64,000 nt of DNA from Thermodesulfobacteriota bacterium (GTDB taxonomy: Bacteria > Desulfobacterota_D > UBA1144 > Nemesobacterales > UBA2774): the NCBI GenBank assembly GCA_040754335.1, contig JBFMCV010000002.1, positions 310,001-374,000 on the forward strand. Direction: 5' to 3'. The position numbers and the translations under genes are program-made. Of the stretch, positions 8,501 to 17,300 are shown piece by piece; position 1 is the stretch's first letter; each line of letters starts with the position of its first letter. Below the pieces are notes generated by a model. The model was not told the DNA's origin, did no database searches, and saw only the letters and a program-made list of their open reading frames with translations.

Positions 8501-10857
8501 TTTTTACCAGAGGCGGTGCCAACAACGTTATAAAAATAACCGACCCGAAAGGGAATATTACCGATATGAATTATGATCCTCGGCACAATCTTCGCTGGAG
8601 CATCAATCAGGCTATAGGGGCCAGGACCGATTTTACTTATACGAATGATGGGTTTAATCAAATTCAGACGATCAAGGACCCGAGGAATAACACGACTACT
8701 TTCAACTATAATTCCAGCGGTGATCTCACTTCGATAGTGGATGCATTGGGGCATCAGACCACCATGACGTATAATGCCCTGGGGCTTCAGACATCCGTCA
8801 CGGACGCACTTAACAATACTGTTTCTTTTGACTATGATCCTGCGACAATGAATCTCGTGGGCACTACGGATCAGCTCCTCCACGATACCATCTTTACACT
8901 CGATGCAGCGGGGAATATCACGTCAATGACGGATGCCGAGGGGAGGACTACTACATATTCTTATGATGCAATGAACAGATTGACACAGGTCGTCGATCCC
9001 GATTTGGCAGTGACGGTTTATGGTTATGACGACGCCGGTAATCTGGAAAGTGTTACAGACGCGAGATCGAAGACTACTACTTTCTCCTATGATCAGCGTG
9101 ACAGGCTCAGCGGAAGGACGGACCCGCTCGGGCATTCGGAATCGTTCACGTACGACGGAAACGGGAATACTGTATCGACAACGAACAGAAACGGTCAGAC
9201 AATCACATATGAATACGACGGGGCAAACGAGCTTATAAAGAAGACTCACCCTGGAGGTAATCTAACAACTTATACATACGACAACAACGGTAACATGCTT
9301 ACTGCAAATGATCCGGACAGCAAGCTTACGATGACATATGACGGAGCCGACAGGATGTTAACGGTTTCAACGGCAGGTTCATCGAACCAGCCGAGTAAAA
9401 CAATAACGAATACATATGACTTGAATGGTAATCGTACTAGCGCGGCACTTTCTACTCCCGCTGCGGGTAATTTTACATTTGTGTATGATGCTCTCAACAG
9501 GCTTACTTCGATGACTGAGCCGGGTACGAAGACATTTACTTTTAGTTATGACTCAATTGGGCGGAGAACGCAATTAGTATACGGAAACGGAGCAATAACG
9601 GACTACACTTATGATGCAAAGAACCAGCTTACGAATTTGATGAATACGTTCAATGCGAACGTGATATCAAGCTTTTCATATGGGTATGACGATGTCGGGA
9701 ACCGGACGGTTATGAACACGGTAAGAAGTGGTATAACCGTCAATAGCCCTTTGGATTACATTTATGATGACCTTTACCGTTTAGTCGATGCGACAAATCC
9801 GATTAATTCAACTCCTGAAACATTTGTATACGATGCTGTAGGTAACAGGCTGCGTAAAACAGGGCAGTTCACCGATTCCATCTTCGACAACGCCAACGCA
9901 CTTATTGAGGATGCGGATTATACTTATACGTATGACAATAACGGCAATATGATCGAGAAGGTAAATAAATCCACATTAGAGGTTGCACAATACACATATG
10001 ATGCTGAGAACAGGCTCACTCAGGTAACAAAGCCAGGTATGACTGCGAGTTACAGGTATGATGCCTTAGGTAGGAGAATAGAGAAGAATGTTAACGGAAC
10101 TGTTACGAGATTTATTTATGATGGAATAAATCTTCTTGAAGAATTTAACGGGAGCAACACTTACCAGGCACGAAATATACATGGACCCGGTGTGGATGAG
10201 ATGCTGTTACAGGGAAGGACGATTCGTCATTATTACCATACCGATGGTTTGGGAAGTACGACGGAGCTTGTAAGTTCGGGAGGGAATATACAAAATTCGT
10301 ATGTATACGACTCCTTTGGAAATATTGTTTCTCAAGCTGGCGTTGAGATAAATCCATTCACCTACACCGGCCGGGAATACGATGCGGAGAGCGGGCTGTA
10401 TTACTACCGCGCGAGATATTACGATCCGACGATTGGGAGGTTTTTGAGTGAGGACCCGATTGGGTTTGCTGGTGGCATCAATAAGTATGTATATGTTGGG
10501 AATAACCCAATAACTCTCACAGATCCTTATGGTTTGAATCCAGCTATAGCTTGTGCGCTAAATCCAGCATGTTCAACCTTTGTTTTTGAAGTATGCAAAG
10601 CCGTTGTTGTCGGAGCAGCTATTGCAATTGGTATTATAGCTACTTCAGATATTTGTGACGATGACGATAGCGATGGTGATCCAGATTGTGGAAATGATGA
10701 CGGATGTGACGAAGAGTGGGAAAGAGCTTTTGCTATATGTGAAAAAGAGGTCGCCAAACGTAGAAATCGAGGAATAACTGGCGGCTATACAAATATCTTT
10801 GATTGTGCAAGGGGATTAGTTAGCGAAAGATGTGGAGGTAATGCCGTAGTATACTAG
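5590..10857 (+). CDS. Large RHS/YD-repeat protein with LamG domain and variable C-terminus
   Basis: A 1755-residue predicted cell-surface protein. A hydrophobic N-terminal segment (about residues 12-32) is followed by a carboxypeptidase-regulatory-like beta domain (about 40-110), an extended beta region with a Cys-rich stretch (C-x2-C-C) near residue 300, a LamG/concanavalin-like domain (about 497-737, with motifs such as NGELI and DEVRVWN), and some 850 residues of RHS/YD repeats of the YDxxGRL type. The RHS core (GREYDAESGLYYYRARYYDP, about 1594-1613) ends in DPYGL; after it a 107-residue unique tail has a hydrophobic helix, an Asp-rich run and several cysteines. RHS proteins with swapped tails are often contact-dependent toxins, and the two small genes immediately behind fit cognate immunity. 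The start is the ATG at 5590 with GGAGG at 5576-5580. Base composition is more AT-rich than the flanks. Toxicity is inferred, not shown. Confidence 0.85.
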   Translation: MKNFAVKIKVFFGPAVLILSLFIILFWFTASPTESVDESSKELRFTVVKGRVLDAVAASEGSEIPIVGAEIHVFGAKGSTITDSNGYFELRRVPLERGMVINIDSSGADPAPDGSIYAGFRMFFSLQKLPVNNFERPFYLTRLDPESITTVNPLDTTIVESPSMGVTLTIKPGTAYTDDGELYTGIIGLGLVPADFPPYIPPDDPGKFLMVTIQPPGINFSEPAQITYPNVSGISPGSVVSILQPSLATGNFDEVGIGIVSDDGAFVETLEGGIMRSGSCSGFRPPNAVGGTPVQDPPPCPNCCPLPIGSCTSLASGNLSEEHNLVSYKSLNQERSLKFVYNSTTADPSPIVKEITDFSNASQLAPPVSISFNLKVNGVDKGTIYTDVDGLTGERKIVQALQFDGGNLTTGIYPIDATITTYPSPDITVQPKSIIKTGDLVINNLENSEFGSGWSIEGVSRLFPEGDGDVAITEGNGDWKYFKLRATTLNPPIAPGSQGIALNFDGIDDYNTFPANSGNLLKSLPLTIEAWVRPNQRYDSPAEHSNVFGNIAVSSSLGVVLERGHGIGANVYNRNSNIVITRRHGNSDTGPNNYLARDIITSPTLEPGFWYHIAVVYTSGNEKVYLNGELIRDTSYPQGNVTVGNNVFNMGRISHCCIVDPSSPQYYKGAIDEVRVWNVARTQQEIQSGMLTQLSGSESGLVYYSKIDEGQGQTIADATGGGNTGRLGTLTTVQSIDPAWITYDPYNRDTQGDYVVPVTEHSLLFKNPDGSYTRELKDGTEVHFNAQGLQTSVVDRNGNATNYEYDGQGKLISITDPVGLVTTLAYSGDKIASVTDPAGRTTTFEMDGSGNLTKITDPDGTFRLFSYDSNHRLTSQTSKRGFVTTYQYNFAGRNIGATRPDGSTVSMSPQWMVGLIDPATGLGTQGNPAPPVLPAEIMATSTDGNGKTTTTIFNNFGYILDTTDPLGRRTIFTRGGANNVIKITDPKGNITDMNYDPRHNLRWSINQAIGARTDFTYTNDGFNQIQTIKDPRNNTTTFNYNSSGDLTSIVDALGHQTTMTYNALGLQTSVTDALNNTVSFDYDPATMNLVGTTDQLLHDTIFTLDAAGNITSMTDAEGRTTTYSYDAMNRLTQVVDPDLAVTVYGYDDAGNLESVTDARSKTTTFSYDQRDRLSGRTDPLGHSESFTYDGNGNTVSTTNRNGQTITYEYDGANELIKKTHPGGNLTTYTYDNNGNMLTANDPDSKLTMTYDGADRMLTVSTAGSSNQPSKTITNTYDLNGNRTSAALSTPAAGNFTFVYDALNRLTSMTEPGTKTFTFSYDSIGRRTQLVYGNGAITDYTYDAKNQLTNLMNTFNANVISSFSYGYDDVGNRTVMNTVRSGITVNSPLDYIYDDLYRLVDATNPINSTPETFVYDAVGNRLRKTGQFTDSIFDNANALIEDADYTYTYDNNGNMIEKVNKSTLEVAQYTYDAENRLTQVTKPGMTASYRYDALGRRIEKNVNGTVTRFIYDGINLLEEFNGSNTYQARNIHGPGVDEMLLQGRTIRHYYHTDGLGSTTELVSSGGNIQNSYVYDSFGNIVSQAGVEINPFTYTGREYDAESGLYYYRARYYDPTIGRFLSEDPIGFAGGINKYVYVGNNPITLTDPYGLNPAIACALNPACSTFVFEVCKAVVVGAAIAIGIIATSDICDDDDSDGDPDCGNDDGCDEEWERAFAICEKEVAKRRNRGITGGYTNIFDCARGLVSERCGGNAVVY

Positions 10858-10881
10858 TCGATTTGTTCACGGAATAAAATC

Positions 10882-11379
10882 ATGGTCGACTTTGAGAAAG
10901 AACTGAGAAAGGCCCTCGAATATTCGGAAAAGAAGAGCTATCCCGAGGCTATCAGGATATTGACAATAATTATACAAGAGTATCCCAATAATATTGAAGG
11001 GTATCGTGAAAGGTCTTATGTATATGCTCTAATGAAAGACTGGGATAAAGCATTATTAGATATTAGCACTGTGATTAATTTAGATTCCAAAAACGCTTCT
11101 GGTTACTTTACCAGAGGGCGATGGTTTCTTAGTACTGACAACGCAAGCGACGCCGCCACTGATTTTTCTAAAGTATTAATGATTGAGCGTGAGAGTGGAA
11201 GTAGCTATTTCTCCGAAACAGCGTATTTCTTTCGTTCTTTAGCTTACTTAGATATGGAGCTGTATGAAAAGGCTCTAGAGGACCTTAGTAAAGTTCGGGA
11301 CAATTTCACAGTGCATTTTAAAGGTTGCTTAAGGTCGAAAAGAGAAATAGAAGATAATGCTAAGAGCAAGATACGTTAA
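10882..11379 (+). CDS. TPR-repeat protein, candidate RHS immunity protein
   Basis: A 165-residue cytoplasmic protein without a signal peptide. Tetratricopeptide-like helical pairs are visible: an A-x-x-x-x-E-x-x-x-Y-P-E-A-I start, then Y-P-N-N-x-E-G-Y-R-E-R-S, K-D-W-D-K-A-L-L-D-I and Y-E-K-A-L-E-D-L. The start lies only 24 bases after the RHS stop codon, so the two are probably co-transcribed. Helical-repeat proteins often act as immunity proteins in polymorphic toxin loci, which is the basis of the suggested role. No enzymatic motif is present. Base use is AT-rich like the RHS gene, which supports arrival as one cassette. Confidence 0.7.
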   Translation: MVDFEKELRKALEYSEKKSYPEAIRILTIIIQEYPNNIEGYRERSYVYALMKDWDKALLDISTVINLDSKNASGYFTRGRWFLSTDNASDAATDFSKVLMIERESGSSYFSETAYFFRSLAYLDMELYEKALEDLSKVRDNFTVHFKGCLRSKREIEDNAKSKIR

Positions 11380-11455
11380 AGATCACAGAATTGATATGTA
11401 AATATAATTATATCTCATAGTTTCGGTGACTTCGTGATGTAATTCAATTAGTTAT

Positions 11456-11824
11456 ATGACTCATCCTTTCGATTATATAAGGTTATGGGACTCTTGGGAA
11501 GATTCGGAGATTGAGAAAATTATTTCTGACGAGACCATTTCAACACTGCAAGAAACAGTTCGTTTACTGGACGATGAAATGACAAAAGAAAAGACTATCG
11601 TCACTAGAGATAATTTTGTAGTATTGGTTCGCGAAATGCACAAGCTGTGCAAAAACGGTTCGAGGAGTTTAGGGAATGTGTTGATTAAGGCTTGGGAATA
11701 CGAGGAAATCAAGGATTACAATAAGGCAATTGAGGTATGTGAAGATTTTTTGTCCTCATGCAAATCAAAATTTTATTGTGATATAGCCAGGGGTTACATA
11801 AGGAAATATTCTGAAAAATTATAG
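11456..11824 (+). CDS. Small helical protein, DUSAM/DUF2379-like pattern
   Basis: A 122-residue, mostly helical, charged protein with no signal peptide. The order W-x-x-x-x-D-S-E-I, then L-L-x-x-E near the middle, G-S-R-S-L and a closing E-V-C-E-D-F-L..Y-C-D-I-A-R segment recalls the DUSAM (DUF2379) proteins found mainly in myxobacteria, but I cannot confirm this without a profile search. It follows the TPR gene by 76 bases in the same AT-rich island and may be a second immunity gene for the RHS tail or a leftover from an earlier tail exchange. No clear ribosome-binding site precedes the ATG. Confidence 0.5.
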   Translation: MTHPFDYIRLWDSWEDSEIEKIISDETISTLQETVRLLDDEMTKEKTIVTRDNFVVLVREMHKLCKNGSRSLGNVLIKAWEYEEIKDYNKAIEVCEDFLSSCKSKFYCDIARGYIRKYSEKL

Positions 11825-11882
11825 ATGTACAATGTGAAAATCGGCATTACAGAAACATATTTTCATGATCAATTAAATAATT

Positions 11883-12629
11883 GTGGTTTCAGAGCAATTT
11901 TTAAGAGAAATAAAGCTTAAGCGGGACAAGATAGATTCTTACGAGAAGTATCCCTTCAGCCTTAAAATTATACAAAAACTAAAAGGTCTGAAGCTCCATA
12001 AATCTGTAACTTTCATCGCCGGCGAAAACGGCTCGGGAAAATCTACTCTATTAGAAGCCATAGCAATAGCCTCCGGCTATAATCCCGAGGGCGGGACTAG
12101 AAATTTCAATTTTGCAACCAGGGCTTCTCATTCGATCCTTCATGACTATGTCCAATTAGTTCGTGGAACGAAAAAGCCGAGGGATGGGTTTTTTCTGCGA
12201 GCTGAGACTTTCTATAATGTAGTTAGTGAAATTGAGCACATAGACGGAGCACCCACAGGGCCTTTGATGAGACGTTATGGGGAAAAATCATTGCATGAAC
12301 AATCTCACGGAGAGTCCATAATTTCGTTATTTATGAACCGCTTTGGAGGAAATAGTTTATATATTCTGGACGAACCTGAAACTGCTCTGTCTCCAAGGAG
12401 GCAAATGGCATTGGTGGCAAGAATACATCAGCTGGTAAAGATGAATTCGCAGTTCATCATAGCCACGCATTCCCCAATCATCATGTCATATCCTGATGCT
12501 TACATATATACATTGATCGATGGAAATTTAAAAAAGATTAGATTTGAGGAAACGGAACATTATCAGGATATGAAAGATTTTATGAACAGGTATAAAGAAA
12601 TGCTTGAAATACTCATGTCGGAGGAATGA
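11883..12629 (+). CDS. ABC-type AAA ATPase (predicted ATPase, COG3910-like)
   Basis: A 248-residue soluble ATPase. The Walker A motif GENGSGKST is near residues 48-56, a signature-like SHGES segment near 142-146, Walker B LYILDEPETAL near 160-170 and an H-loop ATHSP near 198-202. There is no transmembrane segment and no partner permease nearby, so it is not a transporter subunit; it resembles the stand-alone ATPases related to RecF/SMC and to the ATPases of some defence systems. The frame starts at a GTG with no strong ribosome-binding site. It sits at the end of the AT-rich RHS island. Biological role unknown. Confidence 0.75.
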   Translation: MVSEQFLREIKLKRDKIDSYEKYPFSLKIIQKLKGLKLHKSVTFIAGENGSGKSTLLEAIAIASGYNPEGGTRNFNFATRASHSILHDYVQLVRGTKKPRDGFFLRAETFYNVVSEIEHIDGAPTGPLMRRYGEKSLHEQSHGESIISLFMNRFGGNSLYILDEPETALSPRRQMALVARIHQLVKMNSQFIIATHSPIIMSYPDAYIYTLIDGNLKKIRFEETEHYQDMKDFMNRYKEMLEILMSEE

Positions 12630-12758
12630 GCAGTATTGCCAGCCCCTACAGCTTATTTAACATCTAAACCCCCAATTACTCAACCATATTTTGACCGCGT
12701 GTCGATTTTCCTTGAAATTAAGTCCATATGATGAACAATTATAGGGAATTTCCAAGCC

Positions 12759-13709
12759 ATGTTTGAAGCAATCATTGTCATAATCGGTCTCTCGCTCTTC
12801 GAGATAATATCGAGCATAGACAACGCCGTCGTGAACGCGCACGTGCTCGCCACGATGACTGACCGGTTCAGACGGTTCTTCCTCATATGGGGCATGCTCA
12901 TAGCCGTGTTCCTGCTCAGGGGAGTGCTCCCGTTCCTCATAGTGTGGATCGCCAACCCCAACTTATCGTTCATCGAGCTTTTCGAATTCACTTTCTCGGG
13001 GGACAGCAAGCAGATAGAGAGCTCTCTCGCGGAGTCGAAAGCCTATCTCCTCGTGGGCGGCGGGATGTACCTCGTCCTCGTATTCCTCGCTTGGCTGTTT
13101 CTGGAGGAGAAGAAGTACACGTTCCTCGTAGAGCACTTCATACGCAGGCACTCGGTCTGGTTCTACGCCATAACTTCCATATTCTTCACGGCAATCGTAT
13201 ATATATCCCTCCAGTTCGACCCGTTCCTGGCGTTCGCCGCTTCGATCGGCACCACTGCCTTCTTCATAACCGACGGGTTCAAAAAGAACGCGGAGGAGAA
13301 AGAAAAGGAGCTCCTCGACCCCAACATGAGCGGGTGGAGCAAGGTCTTTTATCTGGAAGTGCTCGACGCCTCGTTCTCCATAGACGGCGTGATCGGGGCG
13401 TTCGCTTTCACGATGTCTGTGCCGCTCATATTGATCGGAAACGGCATAGGCGCGTTCGTCGTGAGGGAGGTTACAGTCCGCGGCATAAACTGGATATCGA
13501 AATACGCATACCTCAAGAACGGGGCGATGTACTCTATCGGCATGCTTGGCGCGATAATGATACTCGAGAGCTTCGGCGAGGAGATACCGTTCTGGATCGC
13601 GCCGCTTAACACGGTCCTTCTGCTCGCTATATTCCTCTTCCTCTCATGGCGCGAGATCAAGCTCGCAGAGAAGCTCGAAGCCGAGGGGAAGGGAGAGGGT
13701 GCAGTTTAA
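12759..13709 (+). CDS. DUF475 integral membrane protein (TerC superfamily)
   Basis: A 316-residue polytopic membrane protein with about eight hydrophobic segments. The segment SLFEIISSIDNAVVNA near the N-terminus and its counterpart FYLEVLDASFSIDGVIGAF in the second half are the paired acidic membrane motifs of the TerC/DUF475 family, which includes tellurite-resistance-like and metal-efflux proteins, some of them linked to manganese export. Length is normal for the family. The base composition returns to the high-GC style of the chromosome here, so the island boundary lies in 12630-12758. No metal-binding regulator is nearby, so the substrate is unknown. Confidence 0.85.
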   Translation: MFEAIIVIIGLSLFEIISSIDNAVVNAHVLATMTDRFRRFFLIWGMLIAVFLLRGVLPFLIVWIANPNLSFIELFEFTFSGDSKQIESSLAESKAYLLVGGGMYLVLVFLAWLFLEEKKYTFLVEHFIRRHSVWFYAITSIFFTAIVYISLQFDPFLAFAASIGTTAFFITDGFKKNAEEKEKELLDPNMSGWSKVFYLEVLDASFSIDGVIGAFAFTMSVPLILIGNGIGAFVVREVTVRGINWISKYAYLKNGAMYSIGMLGAIMILESFGEEIPFWIAPLNTVLLLAIFLFLSWREIKLAEKLEAEGKGEGAV

Positions 13710-13897
13710 ATTAACCGTCGCTCGCATTTCCCCCGGCCCTGTTTGATCCGCCGGACCAGCTTTTTGTATGTCACGGATATGCGGTATCACTCATAACTGT
13801 GCTTCTCACGGAGCATATTCCAAGTCTTCGGTTCCCCCCCCGGCGCTAACACCGGAGCATTGCGGACTGTATAATAATCTTCCTGCGGGGGTAGGCT

Positions 13898-15256
13898 ATG
13901 ACGGAAGTTAAAAGCGAGGCGTCTCATCTAAGCGTTCTCGTCGTCGACGACGAGGTGAATATAAGGAAGACCCTCACACTCTGCCTCGAATCGCGGGGCC
14001 ATGCCGTAACGGCGGTAAGCAACCCAGCCGACGCGGTGTCCGAAGCGGGGAGACGCGTATTCGACCTCGCTTTCGTCGACCTCAGGCTCGGGACTGAAAG
14101 CGGCCTCGACCTCATCCCTCAGCTCCTCGCCTCGTGTCCCTGGATCAAGATCGTGGTCGTCACGGCTTACGCTTCCATAGACACCGCGGTCGAAGCGATG
14201 AAGCGGGGCGCAGCCGATTACATACCCAAGCCGTTTACTCCCGAGCAGGTCGATATCGTGACGGAGCGCGCCGCGGCCGTGAGGGGCATGGAGCAGCGCA
14301 TAGAGGCGCTCGAGGAGGACATCAACAAGCTCCGCCCGGAGATATCGTTGGAATCGAGGCACCCCGCCATGCAGCGCGCACTCGAGCTTGCACGGAGGGC
14401 GGCGCCGAGCGACGCCGCGATTCTCATCAAAGGGCCGAGCGGTACGGGCAAGACGGTCCTCTCGCGCGCAATACACGGCTGGAGCAGGAGGGCGGACAAG
14501 CCGTTCGCCGTGATATCCTGCCCCTCGCTCAGCCCCGAGCTCCTGGAGAGCGAGCTCTTCGGTCACGTAAGGGGGGCGTTCACCGGGGCCGTATCGGATA
14601 ACCCCGGGAGGATCGCTGCCTCAGAAGGCGGGACGCTCTTTCTAGACGAGATAGGAGACCTGCCGCTCCAGCTTCAGCCGAAGCTTCTCCGCTTCCTTAA
14701 CGACAGGGAGTACGAGCGGGTGGGAGACCAGAAGACGCGGAGAGCGGACGTCAGAATAATATCCGCCACGAACACGGACCTCGAAAAAGCCGTAAAGGTG
14801 GGGAAGTTCCGCGAAGACCTCTTTTACAGGCTGAACGTAATTGAGATTACTCTCCCCTCGCTCTCCGAGCGCCCGGACGACCTTGAAGGGCTTGCCGCGA
14901 ACATGATCTCATTCTTCGGCGCCCAGAACCACAAGAGACTCCGGGGGTTCACGCCGGCGGCGATGACGGCTATCAGGAATTATTCCTGGCCCGGCAACAT
15001 AAGGGAGCTCAGGAACGTGATAGAGAGGGCTGCGATTATATGTCAGGGGGAGGTCGTGGGAGTGGAGAATCTGCCCGATTCCATCTCCCCGCGCAAGGCC
15101 CCTCCCGGACTCGGAGACCCCGTCCCCTTGAGCGTGATAGAGGAGAGCCACATACGCCGCGTAGTCGCCGAAACGAAGACCCTTCAGGAGGCCTCTGAGA
15201 TTCTCGGGATCGACCAGGCGACCTTATGGCGGAAGCGCAAGCAGTACGGCATCTGA
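13898..15256 (+). CDS. NtrC/AlgB-type sigma-54-dependent response regulator
   Basis: A 452-residue transcription activator with three domains in standard order. The receiver domain has the acidic pair DD (17-18), phospho-acceptor Asp61 (FVDLRLG) and conserved Thr/Lys (VVTAYAS; IPKPF). The AAA+ domain has Walker A GPSGTGKT (about 178-185), the sigma-54 contact loop GAFTGA (about 226-231), Walker B LFLDEIGD and an arginine-finger region. The C-terminal Fis-type helix-turn-helix is seen in EASEILGIDQATLWRKRKQYG. It contacts sigma-54 holoenzyme and opens the promoter. It lies directly upstream of a KinB-like kinase and the kdp genes, and a perfect sigma-54 promoter sits between it and the kinase, so it most likely controls that unit. 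No kdpE gene is present in the window. Confidence 0.92.
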   Translation: MTEVKSEASHLSVLVVDDEVNIRKTLTLCLESRGHAVTAVSNPADAVSEAGRRVFDLAFVDLRLGTESGLDLIPQLLASCPWIKIVVVTAYASIDTAVEAMKRGAADYIPKPFTPEQVDIVTERAAAVRGMEQRIEALEEDINKLRPEISLESRHPAMQRALELARRAAPSDAAILIKGPSGTGKTVLSRAIHGWSRRADKPFAVISCPSLSPELLESELFGHVRGAFTGAVSDNPGRIAASEGGTLFLDEIGDLPLQLQPKLLRFLNDREYERVGDQKTRRADVRIISATNTDLEKAVKVGKFREDLFYRLNVIEITLPSLSERPDDLEGLAANMISFFGAQNHKRLRGFTPAAMTAIRNYSWPGNIRELRNVIERAAIICQGEVVGVENLPDSISPRKAPPGLGDPVPLSVIEESHIRRVVAETKTLQEASEILGIDQATLWRKRKQYGI

Positions 15257-15282
15257 ACCGCCGGACGCGATTCCCTGCAGCC

Positions 15283-15295
15283 TTGCAAAATGCAA
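15283..15295. promoter_or_regulatory. Candidate upstream activating sequence for the NtrC-type regulator
   Basis: A perfect palindrome TTGCA-AAA-TGCAA lies about 100 bases upstream of the -12 element of the sigma-54 promoter, the usual distance for an enhancer site. Only one copy is seen, so the assignment is tentative. Confidence 0.4.
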
Positions 15296-15380
15296 TATAT
15301 ATTCTGCCCCCTCATTGAGAATTACAAGGGCGAGTAAACGCAACTGCCTGTTATTATTACATATTAATCATACAAATACC

Positions 15381-15397
15381 GGGCACGTATCTTGCAT
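15381..15397 (+). promoter_or_regulatory. Sigma-54 (-24/-12) promoter of the kinase-kdp operon
   Basis: The sequence GGGCACGTATCTTGCAT matches the -24/-12 consensus, with GG at 15382-15383 and GC at 15394-15395 exactly ten bases apart. Transcription would start near base 15407, about 10 bases ahead of the kinase ATG at 15418. An NtrC-type activator gene lies immediately upstream. Confidence 0.8.
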
Positions 15398-15417
15398 TTC
15401 TACTTTACCAATATCCT

Positions 15418-17286
15418 ATGATAGGCATACGTCAAAAACTAGCCCTCGGGTTCGGGGGCCTGCTGGCCATAGTCATCGTCATCGGTCTCCTCACCATGTC
15501 GCGCATTAAGGAGCTGGGCTATGCGATCGACGTGATTCTCAAAGAAAACTATCTGAGCGTCGTCGCCTGCCAGGACATGAAGGAGACGCTTGAGCGCATG
15601 GACAGCGGGATCCTTTTCACGCTTGCAGGCAACAACGAAGAGGGGCTGAAACTCATCGGCGAGAACACGGGAAAGTTCGGGTCGGCTCTCGAGTCCGAGC
15701 TCAACAACATAACCCTTCCGATGGAGGGGGAAAAAGCCCGTGAAATAGAAAAGCTCTTCGGGGAATATACCAAAAGCATACCGCTCGTAACTGACACGTC
15801 ACGTCCCTTTCAGGAACGAAACGAGGCGTACTTCTCGACGCTGCTGCCTCTGTTCCAGAAGATAAAATCACTCGCGCACGAAATACTGATAATGAACCAG
15901 AAGAGCATGAGCGACGCAAACGACGAGGCGAGAGCACTCGCCGCGTCCACGTACAGGCAGATGCTTACCGCCATGATAGCGTCGGCAGTGATAGCGGTCC
16001 TCTTCGGTTATCTCACCCACAGGTGGGTGCTCAGGCCGATCAACACGCTTATCGAATCTACCGGGGAGATACGCAGGGGGAACCTCGACGTCGTCATCGA
16101 ATCGGGCTCGCACGACGAGATAGGGAAGCTCTCGGAATCGTTCAACGAGATGACGGCGGCCCTCAGGCGGGTGAGGAAGAGCGAGAGGATGAACCTCATA
16201 CGTCTCAGGAGGGCGATGGAGGAGGTCGTTAAGGCCCTGCCTGACGCGATCGCAATTCTCGATACTGAAGGTCGGGTGGAGGTCTCGACGGATACCGCCC
16301 AGCGCATGTTCGGCCTGAAGCCGGGCGTGCTCGTAAAGGACCTCGGCTACGAATGGATGCCGGGTCTCATCGGCAAGGCGCTCGCCGAGGACAGGGTCGT
16401 GGACCTGGATTCAAAGAACGGATACGTGCAGCGCTTCTCCGAAGGCCGCGAGTATTTCTTCAGGCCCATCGCCGTGCCCATTCCGGTCAAGCCCAAGTCG
16501 GGCGAGCATACGGGCTCCGCGATAATACTCAATGACGTTACTCAGATCCACGAGCAGGCGGAGCTGAAGCGGGACGTCGTCTCTACGGTTTCCCATCAGT
16601 TGAGGACGCCGCTTACTTCGCTCCGCATGTCGATACATCTTCTGCTGGAGGAGAAAGTAGGCGGTCTCAACGAGCAGCAGGCTGAGCTCCTCGTGGCTGC
16701 AAGGGAGGACAGCGAGAAGCTCGTGAGCATTCTGAGCGGACTGCTCGATCTCAACAGAATGGAGTCGGGCAAGACGAACATCGATATCGGGAGCTATTCG
16801 CCGCATACGCTCGCGAGGGAGGGGATAGAGCCCTTCCACATCGAGGCCAGGGACAAGGGCGTCACTGTCATAAACGCAGTGCCGGAAGACCTCCCCGAGG
16901 TGCAGGCCGATCTGTTCAGGATACGCCATGTGTTCGCCAACCTTATTTCCAACTCGTTGAGGTTCACAATGCCCGGCGGCGTGATCATAGTCAGGGCGGA
17001 GCAAGAAGGGCGCTTTATCCGTTTCTCTGTCGAGGATACGGGGGAAGGGATTCCGCCCGAACACCTGCCGAGGATATTCGATCAGTTCTACCGCGTGCCC
17101 GGCCAGGACGAGAAATCCGGGGTGGGTCTCGGTCTCGCGATAGTGAAGGAGATAGTGGAGGCGCACGGAGGAGCGGTCGGCGTGAAAAGCGAGGCGGGGA
17201 GGGGATCCTCGTTCGAGTTCACGCTGCCCCTGGAACAACGATCTACTGAAATTCACGGTCACGAAATACGCAGTAAGAATGCGTGA
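15418..17286 (+). CDS. KinB-like membrane sensor histidine kinase
   Basis: A 622-residue inner-membrane kinase. Transmembrane helix 1 spans about residues 8-26, a periplasmic helical sensor domain about 27-175, helix 2 about 178-198, then HAMP (about 199-255), a PAS domain (about 270-370), HisKA with the phospho-acceptor His in TVSHQLRTPL (about residue 394) and HATPase_c with the N box NLISNSLRFT, G1 box EDTGEGIP and G2 box GVGLGLAI. The order and length match KinB, the partner of AlgB, and the upstream regulator is AlgB-like. The start has no ribosome-binding site because the predicted sigma-54 transcript begins only about 10 bases ahead. It is followed after 14 bases by the kdp genes, suggesting that it senses potassium limitation, osmotic or envelope state. 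Confidence 0.88.
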   Translation: MIGIRQKLALGFGGLLAIVIVIGLLTMSRIKELGYAIDVILKENYLSVVACQDMKETLERMDSGILFTLAGNNEEGLKLIGENTGKFGSALESELNNITLPMEGEKAREIEKLFGEYTKSIPLVTDTSRPFQERNEAYFSTLLPLFQKIKSLAHEILIMNQKSMSDANDEARALAASTYRQMLTAMIASAVIAVLFGYLTHRWVLRPINTLIESTGEIRRGNLDVVIESGSHDEIGKLSESFNEMTAALRRVRKSERMNLIRLRRAMEEVVKALPDAIAILDTEGRVEVSTDTAQRMFGLKPGVLVKDLGYEWMPGLIGKALAEDRVVDLDSKNGYVQRFSEGREYFFRPIAVPIPVKPKSGEHTGSAIILNDVTQIHEQAELKRDVVSTVSHQLRTPLTSLRMSIHLLLEEKVGGLNEQQAELLVAAREDSEKLVSILSGLLDLNRMESGKTNIDIGSYSPHTLAREGIEPFHIEARDKGVTVINAVPEDLPEVQADLFRIRHVFANLISNSLRFTMPGGVIIVRAEQEGRFIRFSVEDTGEGIPPEHLPRIFDQFYRVPGQDEKSGVGLGLAIVKEIVEAHGGAVGVKSEAGRGSSFEFTLPLEQRSTEIHGHEIRSKNA

Positions 17287-17300
17287 GGAGGCATAAGGAA

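Noticed and set aside
12887-13609. Alternative plus-strand frame inside the DUF475 gene
   Set aside because: Arg/His-rich shadow frame; the DUF475 frame has membrane helices and family motifs.
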